Shown: in pieces, positions 25,249 to 35,487 of the stretch | Numbering within the stretch: the first letter of the stretch is position 1 | Layout of the letters: the number at the start of each line of letters is the position of its first letter | Source of the DNA: Orbilia blumenaviensis | Lineage: Eukaryota; Ascomycota; Orbiliomycetes; Orbiliales; Orbiliaceae | Reading direction: 5' to 3' | DNA length: 64,000 nt | Assembly (NCBI GenBank): GCA_036872755.1 | Contig: JAVHNS010000011.1 | Location: forward strand, 1 to 64,000 | The notes under the pieces: generated by a model | What the model was told of the DNA's origin: nothing | The model's input: the letters and a program-made list of their open reading frames with translations, nothing else | Database searches by the model: none | Translations under genes and position numbers: made by a program

Positions 25249-25718
25249 TTATATACAGATACCAATGCAGTCAGCACCACCATTGTTGGGATCACAATCA
25301 TCCCTAGGGTCGTCATAACATCTTTTCCCAGCTGGGCAAGGGAAACCAGCAAACCCTCCACAGCGTTGCGGGATAACGCAGATACCAGGGCAGTCGACGG
25401 CTTGGCTGCATGTGCGTGGATTGTCGACGCATATATAACCCTTTGGGCAGGTCTGTGGATTAACGACATGACCTCCACACGGTTGGTACGTTGGGAGGAT
25501 TGGTTTTAAGGTAGCAGTAGCGGCTACGGCCTCTCTTTTGCATAGGTAAGGCTATCAAAGTGAAATAACGTTAGCAATACCAGCTTATCCAAAAGGCGCC
25601 CTCGTACCCAGAGATAACAAACCCTAGCACTACACCAACGACCAATCTCAGTGGTAGATGCCTGAGGTGCAGCAGAAGCAATGCTTGCCAAAGCAAGAAC
25701 AAGGGCAATAATCTTCAT
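25249..25718 (-). CDS. Small secreted cysteine-rich protein with Kex2-like propeptide site
   Basis: Exons 25718-25608 and 25551-25249, 137 aa. Residues 1-17 form a signal peptide (M-K-I-I-A-L-V-L-A-L-A-S-I-A-S-A-A). A short segment with three Cys is followed by C-K-R-E-A, which resembles a Kex2 Lys-Arg cleavage site with an Ste13-type Glu-Ala. The rest carries 12 Cys in C-G-G-H, Q-T-C-P-K-G-Y-x-C, D-C-P-G-I-C, R-C-G-G-F-A-G-F-P-C and D-C-D-P-x-N-G-G-A-D-C-x-G-I-C blocks, a pattern I know from secreted proteins of many ascomycetes with no settled function. The intron has a GCTAACG branch site and GATAG acceptor. A TATAAAAG box (minus strand, 25883-25876) lies 160 bp upstream. Effector-like by size, secretion and Cys content; that role is inferred. 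Confidence 0.88.
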
Positions 25719-26990
25719 CCTGATTTGCGAAGTTTTTGGAACTGAATCTGACGAAGGCGATTTCTAAGAAAACAAAAATCTCAGATGACTGTGTCTGGGG
25801 TCCTGATCCAAAGTTGGTTGGGTGTATACAAGTTTGAGATTTTCAAATAATTAAAGCAGAAGGATATCGAGGGGGCTTTTATAGAAAAAATACAAAGCAG
25901 AGTTTACATTAGGCTAACATGAGAGCTTAACGTTAGCAAGGTCCCTGCGCAGGCCTGCGCTTATCACTTCGGGACGTACATTTCGGTATGATGGAGTGCG
26001 CACGCACCGGGTCGCGGTCATATTCATTTTAATCAAAGCAACCCAGGGTGAGCTAGAATGATACGACTCTTTTGGTGTAACCAGGTTTGAAGGTTAATAA
26101 CCATATGCATAGAGGTGTGGTCCATCCAGCACCCAAATGGCGGACCGGGGAGGCTCCTCGGCTGAGTCCTAACGTTCTACCGCACGGATCCGGGCTAAAT
26201 ATCGAGAAAAGTTAGGAAACGTATTTCCTTGCCCTGGAGAATTTCTCATCGAATAATTTTTTGTTAATGTTTAAAAGACCGCCGGCCTTCAATCCCGAAT
26301 ATGAAGATCAATGAATCTAGATTGTTCCGCCTCTAATTTGAGCATATTATTCGGCTCCTGCTAACGAGAAGAACCAGGGCTATAACGTGCGCGAGAAATT
26401 CCTTCTTGACTTTACCTCAGACTACGCAAGGATATAAAACTAGAAGCGGCCCCAGCATGGCTTGGCATCGCCTCGGTTGGTGGAAACAATCTGGATATGC
26501 CTCATTAGCTTTCAACCTGGTCTTTAGGCTGTTATGAGCACATCTCCAGAATAGTCAATCACTTTCTGTGCCAAGGGTAAGTTTTCGCTTCTTCTCTCAG
26601 GAAATACTGGGGTATTATGGAAAGGGTACTGCTTTACAGGTAAGATTACCCTTGGTTCCAACGTTATATTGTAAAATTGATATACAATACGACGAAAAAA
26701 ATCGGGCTCAGCAAGTCCCGCTACAATGGCTCGAGCCTTCGGTCGCAAATATAGTCCCAATCGCGCTCAAAGGAAAATATAACTACATAGGGCAATCTAT
26801 GGCAGAATACACGAGTCTACAAAACGTTTGACAGGGGCCTAATTTCGGTGGGAGAACCACCATACATGTTTGCATTGAGGATTTAGTTGACATGAATTCT
26901 GGGCACGTATACATGTATACAGTAACCTAAATGTGACTAGGTATGTAAGATGCCTAATGAACACGAACAAGACGCCCCCCCTAAGTACTA
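25719..26990. other. Promoter region and intergenic DNA, no gene seen
   Basis: 1.3 kb containing the TATAAAAG box of the cysteine-rich gene (25876-25883). Two overlapping short frames at 26.52-26.83 kb on opposite strands have no support from motifs or splice signals. Confidence 0.6.
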
Positions 26991-28436
26991 CTACTCAAAC
27001 ACTAGTTCCTCCGTTATATCGCCAAACATTACCTTCAAACAATCCTCATAATACCCAGCTCTCCTCCTCCACGGACCTCTATCACCAGCCTTAGGGGTGC
27101 TCCCAACCGCAGCTTTGACGTAAGTTGAAGTAATGTCCAGCAGCTGCGCAGGGTTTACCACCATTGTCGGGTCAAGCCTCGGAGTAATAACATCAGCACC
27201 TCTTTTTTCCATTACCCCCATTAGTTTAATTACTAATTGGGTCATGATATCCACCCCCAGAGTCCAAGACGTGCTGGTATACCCAATCAACAGGGATGCG
27301 TTTGGAACATCCTGCAACATCGTGCCATTCCACGCATATTTATCACATATTTTGACCAGTTCGCCGTCTACTCGGATTTCTGCTCCGCCAAATAGCTGAA
27401 TCTTCAGCCCGGTGGCAGTAACAATGATATCTGCAGCAAGTCTATTTCCGGATTCCAGCTCAATCCCGTGAGCAGTAACTGTCTTAATAGTATCTGTAAC
27501 AACCACCGCCTTCTTAGTACGTAAGCACTCAAAGAAGTCGCCGTCAGGTGCAAGACATATCCTCTGTTCACCCATATTGTACCTAGGTTCGAAATGAGGA
27601 TCATGTGGGATATGGGCGGGGAGTTGTGATGTTGTAAATTTGCGCATGCCTGCTCGAACTATGCCAGGGAAGTATTTGCAGAACTCCATCGTCAGCCGAG
27701 GAAGAAGAAGATACTTCCACCGGATAAGCCGGGAAGAAATCCAACTTGGTAGATACTTCCTCAGAATTTGGTCTTCGACGGCGACTGTCGGTATCGTAAG
27801 AACATAGCTAGGGCTCCGCTGCAGCATTGTAACATGTTCTGCGGTTTTAGACATCGTAGGAAGCAAAGTGATGGCTGTAGCCCCGCTGCCGATAATGACC
27901 ACCTGTTTATCGCTGTAATCCAAATTCTCCGGCCAGAATTGCGGGTGAGCAACGGTTCCCTCAAATTTCTCGATTCCAGGGATGATTGTATCGAGTCCAC
28001 GCAGCTGATCGTAATACCCAGAAGCCCACATGATGAAATTTGCATAAATTGTGACCTCCGACTTCGAATTTACTAGTACCTTTAGTGCCCATTTCTTGCG
28101 TTCAGATGACCATTCAGCAACCAAAACTCGGTGGCCGATTCGTATTTTGTCTTCCAATCCACATTCTAGAACGGTGTTACGGATGTAGTTGACAATTTCT
28201 GAGCCACTCGCGATTTGCCGCTCCTTCGACCAAGGAGCAAAGGGGAACCCGTAGGTCGTAAGATCAGAATCTGACCTGATCCCGGGATACTTAAAGAGAT
28301 CCCATGTGCCCCCAATCTGCCCCCGCGCTTCGAGAACCGTGAATCGTTTATTTGGCAACATCGTCTGGACTCGATATGCAGCCCCCACTCCGGCTAACCC
28401 CGCACCAACAATAACGATATCAAACATCTCCTCCAT
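26991..28436 (-). CDS. FAD-dependent Baeyer-Villiger-type monooxygenase
   Basis: Single exon, 481 aa. An FAD-binding G-A-G-L-A-G lies at residues 11-16 within a beta-alpha-beta fold (D-I-V-I-V-G-A-G), then G-G-T-W-D at 42-46, the NADPH-binding G-S-G-A-T-A at 183-188, and F-E-G-T-V-A-H-P-Q-F-W-P at 158-169, which fits the Baeyer-Villiger fingerprint F-x-G-x3-H-x3-W-P. Length and motifs resemble the EthA-like class B flavin monooxygenases, which insert oxygen next to a carbonyl or oxidise sulphur. The substrate is unknown. No signal peptide, so probably cytosolic. No partner biosynthetic genes lie nearby. Met-1 and Met-4 are both possible starts. Confidence 0.92.
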   Translation of the reverse strand: MEEMFDIVIVGAGLAGVGAAYRVQTMLPNKRFTVLEARGQIGGTWDLFKYPGIRSDSDLTTYGFPFAPWSKERQIASGSEIVNYIRNTVLECGLEDKIRIGHRVLVAEWSSERKKWALKVLVNSKSEVTIYANFIMWASGYYDQLRGLDTIIPGIEKFEGTVAHPQFWPENLDYSDKQVVIIGSGATAITLLPTMSKTAEHVTMLQRSPSYVLTIPTVAVEDQILRKYLPSWISSRLIRWKYLLLPRLTMEFCKYFPGIVRAGMRKFTTSQLPAHIPHDPHFEPRYNMGEQRICLAPDGDFFECLRTKKAVVVTDTIKTVTAHGIELESGNRLAADIIVTATGLKIQLFGGAEIRVDGELVKICDKYAWNGTMLQDVPNASLLIGYTSTSWTLGVDIMTQLVIKLMGVMEKRGADVITPRLDPTMVVNPAQLLDITSTYVKAAVGSTPKAGDRGPWRRRAGYYEDCLKVMFGDITEELVFE

Positions 28437-28833
28437 ATTTCCGTAGCCTGTGAATTAAAAGAACTCCGTTGGCACACCCTATTACCTTGTGGGTATTAAA
28501 GTTAGCTATGATAATTGCTTCGGTTCTCGACAGCGTGTGTGCATGTGTAGAATATATAGGCGCGGACTGTAGCGATAACGTGGTTCAAAGAATGGTATGT
28601 TGTTGGAATTTGTGAGTTGCGGCAACTCGAAGATATCCGAGGCGTGTGAGGCATGCGTAACACCGCATACGTAAGTCAAGCCAGACCAGAGAGTTCAATT
28701 CGTCAGACCCTACATGATATACTGTGTAATATAAATATATTTGTGCTTAACACTGGGAATATTGCCTATAGGGTCATATAGAATAAAATGATACTCGTTT
28801 GGTAGGATACATGGGCTCCGCAACATATTCGCT
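28437..28833. other. Intergenic, no gene seen
   Basis: About 400 bp between two minus-strand genes. It must contain the monooxygenase promoter and the F-box gene 3' end. No motif stands out. Confidence 0.6.
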
Positions 28834-30714
28834 CTATAGATTGGCATCCTGGTTGGGTTCGCTAAGGTTCGGGTCAACTTCGTTGCTTGTTTTCCAGAAA
28901 GCAGTAGGGCCAGCGGGTCCATGTGGATCGAGATCCCTATTTGCAGATTAGTTGCGTGAGAATTTTCGTCATGCATGGAGTAGCGTTCGTAAGGGTTACG
29001 ACCGTAGTGGTAGCTTACTTATCGAACCATGTACCTAAAACCCCCCGAGCGGTACAAGGACCTCCCACTTGTATACCTTCGCTCCTCCACCTCTCCTCCC
29101 TGCGACTCTCACGTCAGCTCAAACCTGCCAATTTCATGCAAACATAAGGTGCAGAAAAATGGCATGCATACCCTTGAAAGGTTGAGAAACTCGTCCACCG
29201 AATTTCTCCCTCTCTAGTAAGCCGAACGGTCCCTACATTACGAAAGTCGTCAGGAACATCGGGCTGGAGATATTTCGAGTTCCCTATAAGGCCTATGAGA
29301 GAGTATAGAAGGGCTCACCAGTAAGCGCTGAGTTCGCATTGGGGTCCCAAAATGCGTGCATCAGACGAGACACACCTTTGAAATGGACAACTGGCAGGGC
29401 CTGGCCATCATCGGGCCCTGGTGGTTCGATTTTTGTTACATTTATTCCGAGCTTTAAGAACCGGATCGCCTCCCTGATGTCGATTGGTGGACGGGGTCCG
29501 CCATCAGCTGGTGCCGTGGACCCGAAATTGAAGGCATAGAAATCATGATAGTCTACGACATCCGTCAGCCAGATTCCTGGAGGTTGCGACCTGCTCGCCT
29601 TGCATTAAGGGCCTATAATACCCAGGAAACAAACGACCTATGTGGGAGTCGGTCTTAGCGGTTTCTCAAGAAACGTATGAATAATCACGGACGTAGGATA
29701 GTTTATAACTGACCCTCAGCCAAGTTCCTGTGACGCCGTAAGGATCCCTCGCGTCCAATGACAATTCAAGTTCATTGGCCAAGCTGTGCTTCTGATAGGG
29801 GGCCGAATATGGTACGGCTCCTCGGAACCTTACAGCCCATATTGCATTGAAGGGCACGTCGGACTCTTCAACCAGGATTTTCATATTAAAACCCAGAACA
29901 ATCATTATAGCTTCCATCTTTTCCCAATCCACTCGGCCGGATCCGTCAGCTCTAAACGGGCCCCACATAGTATTGGTATCGTAGTTACGCAGATCATAAA
30001 CCCGCGAACGAGCCCATGGATGTGTCGGGTTTGACTTTCTAGTTCTCGGGTCTATCGGGATCCCGTAATAACAGTGAAGCTTGGCAGAAAGCTGGCGCTC
30101 AAACTCAGTGCTCGCGGCACCATGCGTTACATCTCCAGCCCCTTCAGGTTCAAATAAAGAGGAACGACACAGCAATGCATCGAGATTGAGTTTGTCAAAA
30201 ACCTGCTCTAAAAAGTTCAGGTTTTTGGATGTAGTGCTATTCCGGACATAAAGGAGCGCGAGAATCAGTTGCGCAGTTTTCTGGTAGTCGTTTAACTGAA
30301 GTCCATAGCAAGTTAGCATCGCCTGCGTTCTAGGCACCGATTGCCGTAATGTACGAAATTGTGTTTTATCAGTCACCTTTGAATCGATGTTCCGGGATTG
30401 CAGGACTTTTTGAAGCCAAACCGCATTCTGTAGGCGTTTCTCCCAAGTAGATCCAAGGTTAAACGGAGCCTCCTCTATGGGTTCGTCCTAACATGAAATA
30501 CTGTCAGTAATTTCATTTACCTAGAGAGCTCGGAAATCAAGCATACCCATGATAGAAGATAGAGTTGTTTAAAAAGCAGCTCGTTCTTCTTGAGGTACCG
30601 ATCCAAAAACCTACATATTAGCCGAACTCGGGCGAGGTCCGCGGGGTCGACATGGAGGAAGATGTGGTGCAGCAGCTCGTGAGGCAGATCGAGCAATGTG
30701 GGTGGTGATGCCAT
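28834..30714 (-). CDS. F-box protein, seven exons
   Basis: Exons 30714-30547, 30487-29714, 29637-29622, 29552-29319, 29232-29172, 29099-29019 and 28936-28834; 478 aa. The N-terminus (L-L-D-L-P-H-E-L-L-H-H-I-F-L-H-V-D-P-A-D-L) is an F-box, the Skp1-binding module of SCF ubiquitin ligases. The remainder follows a common ascomycete F-box protein architecture: W-E-K-R-L-Q-N-A-V-W-L-Q, Y-H-D-F-Y-A-F-N-F, T-K-I-E-P-P-G-P, L-P-V-V-H-F-K-G, W-D-P-N-A-N-S and F-D-K-D-L-D-P-H-G-P-A-G-P-T-A-F-W-K near the end. The target is unknown. Exon 3 is only 16 nt. Joined exons remove all in-frame stops, so the gene looks intact although any single open frame appears broken. Introns 59-86 bp, with GCTGACG and similar branch sites. 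Confidence 0.9.
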
Positions 30715-31396
30715 CTCCGGAAGGAACGGGGTTGGGTAAATAGGTAGGTAACCTCTCCTAAGGGAAACTTATCTCGTAGTAAACATATATGGCATCGAGT
30801 TCCCTCAAGCTCTTTCGACTTAGTAATACGTAGTTAATGGTCGGAAGCAGCCGGGGCTAACATCGGTATCTCCGGCCAATGCTAGGGCTGTTGTCAACGG
30901 TTGTCAACGCAATGTGGCTCAAGGCACAACACAGATAAGTCGATCCATGGATCCGCATGGCGCAGCCCGATCGGGTCCTACTTGTACTTACATGTGCATA
31001 CATTCGCTATGTGCAGCGAAGTGGCCGGAAAACCATCACGGGAAACTCTCTCATCGACGGGAAACCTAGTCCCCTGTCGGGTTCAAAGCGAGGTCAGCCT
31101 TAAGGGACTTCGCAACCCCGTCTACTGGTGCCTGAAGATGGCTGGGTGCTGATTAAAAAAAACAAGGCGCTGCCGATAATATTATTGCAGTAGCCCGGCA
31201 AGAGCAGCACACGGCATACACGACGCAATACCTGGCAGCGATCGCCGGGAGAATCAGGCGTCTGGCTTTATAAAGATGAGGAGTCAACTTTCCTCATGAG
31301 ATGATTTCTCCACGACTACAGCATAGCAGACTTCAAAATTGATACGTCAACGATCTTAAGATACTTACTTACCTACTTACCTAAACAATCATTAAC
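30715..31396. other. Shared upstream region of two divergent genes
   Basis: 680 bp between the divergent F-box gene and the 228-aa gene. A TTTATAAAG element near 31,267 lies about 125 bp upstream of the start of the latter and may be its TATA box. No gene seen. Confidence 0.6.
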
Positions 31397-32083
31397 ATGG
31401 GTCTCTTCGATCACAAAACCGACCACAAGGGCGAAGAAGATAACGAATCTATCTACTCCGTCGACTCCAAGTTCAGCGATATCACGTCTCCAAAAACCTT
31501 CCACGTCTACTATGTCAATAGCTGGAAATCCATTCAAAAAATAATCAGATATGATGACAAGAGCCCGGCATACTTTGCCGAATTCCACTATTCCCGCCCC
31601 AGCAGCCTTAGACAGCGTTACGTCTCTCTTCACGTAGGAGAAAATAGCAGTGGCCCCTTGGCTGCCCAGATGGGGAGCAACATGATGATGACCAAGTTCC
31701 GCTTTCGAGCTGACGGTCAGGAATTGGAGAAAGAACGCGCCGCAGACGACCAGGCCATCGATCAATTTCATGAATCGAAATTAACATGGTGGTACAATTG
31801 GACTGACCCGACTTCCGGCAGAAAGTTGACTTGGAAGAACACCACCAGGCTTGATATCGAGGATAGTAGCAAAAAAAGTAGAAGGCAACCGGGTTGGAAA
31901 TTAGTTGACGAGAACGATCAGATCATTGGCATGTTTGTCTGGTGCAAGTTCTCCATGAAAAAGTTGGGCAAGTTCGTTATGAGTGGCCAGTATAGCGAGG
32001 CTTCCCCGGAATTCGAACGGAGTGTGCTGGTGTCTTGCCTCGGGTTATTGCAGCTGCAACTCATTGCTATGCATGCTGCATGA
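31397..32083 (+). CDS. Uncharacterised fungal protein, 228 aa
   Basis: Single open frame with ATG at 31397. It begins with an acidic hydrophilic segment, then alternating beta-strand-like blocks (F-H-V-Y-Y-V-N-S-W-K-S, A-Y-F-A-E-F-H-Y, K-F-R-F-R-A-D-G, G-R-K-L-T-W-K-N-T-T-R, W-K-L-V-D-E-N-D-Q-I-I-G-M-F) and ends with a hydrophobic helix (V-L-V-S-C-L-G-L-L-Q-L-Q-L). This layout resembles fungal proteins with a tubby-C/LURP-one-like beta barrel and terminal helix; that is a resemblance of pattern, not a motif proof. No signal peptide. Codon use is typical of a real gene. Confidence 0.72.
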   Translation: MGLFDHKTDHKGEEDNESIYSVDSKFSDITSPKTFHVYYVNSWKSIQKIIRYDDKSPAYFAEFHYSRPSSLRQRYVSLHVGENSSGPLAAQMGSNMMMTKFRFRADGQELEKERAADDQAIDQFHESKLTWWYNWTDPTSGRKLTWKNTTRLDIEDSSKKSRRQPGWKLVDENDQIIGMFVWCKFSMKKLGKFVMSGQYSEASPEFERSVLVSCLGLLQLQLIAMHAA

Positions 32084-32733
32084 TGTCATTCGCATCGCAA
32101 TTCCCTAGTGCCCTGGCCGTAATGTAGTTAAGTAATTACCGTCGAATTCGACCGAATAGGTCAAATCAATTTCATTCTAATCCAACTAATTCCCGCGGTG
32201 GATGAAGGAAAAAGGCTTTGGGGGTCCAACATCGCGCTCCCCGTTAGTCGTGTTATCAAAGTAACTGCTGCGCTCACCTTGTACTTAGTTACTACGGAAT
32301 ATTTAAATTTGGTACCGCAGTCTCGAGTGAACGTATGTAGTGCTTCAATCGAGATCCCTTCGGGCTGGTCTAGGCGTCTGATATGTGTCGGCCATTTAAT
32401 ACTTCCTTGTTCACCAGCCCGGCCACACCAACCTCGCTAATTAATTCACATGCCCCTGGAACTGAGCACTTCCCTTCTAAGTTGTCTTGCAGTGGCTTTG
32501 TCCTGGTCCTCTCTGGTACTTACAAGGCGTCAATCGATCTATTCATGCAGGATATCCAAGCGTTTAAGCTAAACCCCTCGACCGGAACTACTCATCAGTC
32601 ATGCAGAAAAGTAGGCTGGAAATGATCGCGAGTTTCGCTTTCCCTGTTTTCCTCTGGCAGCTGACACCGCCACATAGTTCTAGGTTATCTCGTAGGGCTC
32701 CTCACCTTGCAATCCACCACAAACCCAGTACCA
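32084..32733. other. Intergenic, possible missed 5' exon of the deaminase
   Basis: 650 bp. The stretch 32,620-32,680 encodes a hydrophobic peptide (M-I-A-S-F-A-F-P-V-F-L-W) that could be a signal peptide exon for the next gene, but I found no convincing splice pair joining it. Otherwise nothing seen. Confidence 0.5.
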
Positions 32734-33624
32734 ATGAGTGTAGTCGATCTGGATTGGAAATACATGCGCGCATCGATAGCAGCTCTTCCTAGTCCTTGCT
32801 ACGAACAGGCTTTTGGCTCCGTTATCGTCAACGCTACGAGCAAGGAGCTACTCTGTACAGGCTACAACAAACAGATCTCAACCAGTGGTGAGCTTCATAT
32901 GAAATCGATCCAAACCAATTAGATCAGGCCGATCGCTAATATTCATGATGCAAGGATTTAGACCCCACTGAGCATGGTGAAATAGATGCTATCCGCAATT
33001 GTGTCAAGAAATTCAAGGATAAAGGGTTAAGTAGCGATGAGATTGACGCAATCTGGAAGAACGCCTGGATATATACTACAGCTGAACCGTAGGGACACCT
33101 TACCGGACGAACAAACCCTGAAACATCGAGGTGCCAACAAGTACTAGTCTCTACCGATACTAATGAAGATCTTCTTTAGTTGTCCAATGTGTGGATCGAC
33201 AATCTTACATGGTAAGCTAATAAAAACTATAAGCTTCTGTATAGAAGGCGATTTAACCCCTCGAAAGCTGGTTTCCAAAGGGTAATATATGCTACATCAA
33301 GCCCGGATCTATATAGTGTATGTCCAACCCCCCAATCATGCAGTCCCCCAATCATGCAGCCCCCTTCAGGAAAATGTACATATATATGTGCTAACCTGTT
33401 AAAATTTGTAGATGGGTTGGACCAGATATCTCGTAAGCGTAAGAATGCAATCGCTAGCCGACAAAGCAAGAGAACAAGCGGGATTCGGGAACGGTGCACC
33501 CATCACAATGGTAACCTCAGGCATAGCCGCAAATGAGACGGATACGCTGTTCAACTGGCAGTTCCACCCAAACGCCAATTGTCCTGAAGGTTGCCATCGG
33601 AGTCATGGCCGGTGCGTTAATTAA
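32734..33624 (+). CDS. Zinc-dependent cytidine/guanine deaminase-family protein
   Basis: Exons 32734-32887, 32962-33088, 33180-33211, 33268-33317 and 33412-33624; 191 aa. The fold is the cytidine and deoxycytidylate deaminase family: H56-G-E58 (zinc His and proton-shuttle Glu) and P94-C-P-M-C98 (zinc Cys pair), followed by A-G-F-Q-R-V-I-Y-A-T-S. The C-terminus N-E-T-D-x-L-F-N-W-Q-F with C-P-E-G-C-H-R is shared by fungal relatives I recall. Substrate (cytosine, guanine or another amino-purine or pyrimidine) cannot be told. Splicing is essential: the zinc Pro-Cys junction spans intron 2 and unspliced frames hit stops. An upstream exon with a signal peptide is possible, so the start is the least certain part. 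Confidence 0.82.
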
Positions 33625-34862
33625 GATTGATGGAGAGCTTGTCCAGCTCCAGAGCTCTAGCATCAATCAGTGCCCCGATCCCACTGGTGCCCATTGGTGC
33701 GACAGGACGACTTTACTCTCCCTGTAGATGCATGTTCAGCCGGAACCATACAAGTTTATGGCCCTGGGTTGAGAGCCGAGCTCTGCGCAACGGTCATCAC
33801 TTACACTATTCCGAGAGTGCTACCCACCCGTGGCTCTTTACCTGCAATTGCCCAAACAAATATCAACAGAATACAAAGGCGAGAGAATAAGAACATCGCA
33901 GAATTTACTGATCCATACGTACACTTCTCAAGAGGGTCGGTCGAGGCGGGCCCGAGTGTCTAGTTTGTTAGGCGTAAGATCTCGTAGATCGATTATTCCA
34001 TCGTTTCGTATGGCATGAAACCCTAGGCATCTACCACCGGGCTTGCCAGGCCTAAGACAAATAATTGTTATTCCAAATTTCGTGGAGAACGAGGCGTTGC
34101 CTCTGCCTGGAGCAGGTTTTGCCTTAGGCTAGATTTAGGCCATCAACTGGTATATTTTGCTATAATATCCATGCATGCATATTTCTAACCAGACAAGCCT
34201 TCGAGCCTAACGGCACAGCAAGAGCCCTTCGGTCCAATCTGCTATGTATTAATGGTTGTTCCAAGGCCCCAACCATTAATCTGTGTCCGGCCTCGTAACT
34301 GGCGACTTGGTAATCGGGCAGGCTATGGGGAGTATTTTGGCCATATGGCTCGATTACCCCATAACGCTACAGATGCAGATCTGTGTGGTCTGTTTTGGTG
34401 GAGCATAGTGGGGCTGCGCTTGATTCGGATTGATATCAGCGTTGGCACAACGTTAGCTTCTGCGGGTCTCGTACGGAATTAGATGCTGCTGCTGCCTATG
34501 GATATCGAAAAGTCGTTGATACCTGACAAAAGATATGAATAGCAGCACACTAGAGAAGAAAACTATTATTATTATCATTATTATTATTATTATGACAAGG
34601 TAGTAGCATTTTACGCCAGAATGACGGGGATAGGACACTCATGCTCATGGCTCACGATGTTGTTGCATGTTGGCGAGCCGGGCACATTCTTATATATGAG
34701 TCTTTCACCTATAGCCCGCAGTCTATCAAGCTACCATGTCGCCGGACCTCAAGGTGAACAATACAATATATACACAGAAGTGTGTATGATTCTGATTGTT
34801 GGAACGCGGCTGAACGGCAAGGTTTCGGGAGGTTGACCCTGAGGCTCCTTCCACAAAAACCG
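33625..34862. other. Intergenic; no confident gene, one ATT microsatellite
   Basis: 1.2 kb downstream of the deaminase. Several overlapping short frames near 33.63-34.0 kb lack motifs. An (ATT)n microsatellite with one interruption occupies about 34,565-34,594. Confidence 0.55.
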
Positions 34863-35062
34863 CTAGGCAGTTGGGCCCTTCCAGGGCCCACAACCAAAAG
34901 TGCAGAGATCTTCGCTTCTGCAGCCAACCACAGCAGCCAAAACTCCACGATGCTCGATCGGAATGGCTTGGACAAAGTCGCCAGTGTTTGAGAAGAGCGG
35001 GCAACCCCAGTCAACGACATTGTAGGTCCCATTTTCCTTCCAACAGACTCCCCTGAACAGTG
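34863..35062 (-). pseudogene. Orphan cysteine-rich exon or gene remnant
   Basis: A 200-nt minus-strand segment behind a good splice acceptor (TTCCGCAG) and ending in TAG. It encodes about 66 residues with five Cys, including Y-N-V-V-D-W-G-C-P-L-F-S-N-T-G-D-F and V-G-C-R-S-E-D-L-C-T-F-G-C. Codon choice is C-rich at third positions, like the genuine genes here. I could not find a start codon or upstream exon on the minus strand up to 35.48 kb. It could be the last exon of a secreted protein whose beginning is lost, or a relic. Confidence 0.35.
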
Positions 35063-35487
35063 CTGCGGAACAACAAAAGATTCAAGCGAAATTAGCCATG
35101 GAAGAACACCGCTGTTTTAAAGTGTTTTGTGGGTCTATGACACATAAAAAGGCTTTTTCTAGGAAATCGGGAGCTTGGGTGAACCAGTTTTTGTCTTTCT
35201 GTAACTCTCTTTAAAGCCGCCGTTCCTCGTCCCATCTTTATGAGTTGAGGAAAGGGCATTTGGCTCTGGTTTACGCGCGACCAATATAACACGATATCGA
35301 CTTGAAATCAACCTCGACTACCGCTTAATTAAGTGATTAATTGCAATTCGAATATTCACGACGACTCGTCACCAGTACCCGGGAGATTGGTATCAAGACT
35401 AATATAACGGCTGTGCGGAAACATTAACGACATTGTAACAGCCCAGTGCTGCGGTGCTAGCTGTGGGCAAAATATTCGCATAGCAAT

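Noticed and set aside
26524..26831. Overlapping frames on both strands
   Set aside because: AT-leaning third positions, no motif, and neither can be extended by plausible splicing.
29553..29621. In-frame stop in the F-box gene taken as pseudogene evidence
   Set aside because: The stop lies within a 69-bp segment that has GTATTA donor, GCTGACG branch and GTAG acceptor; removing it restores the family sequence.
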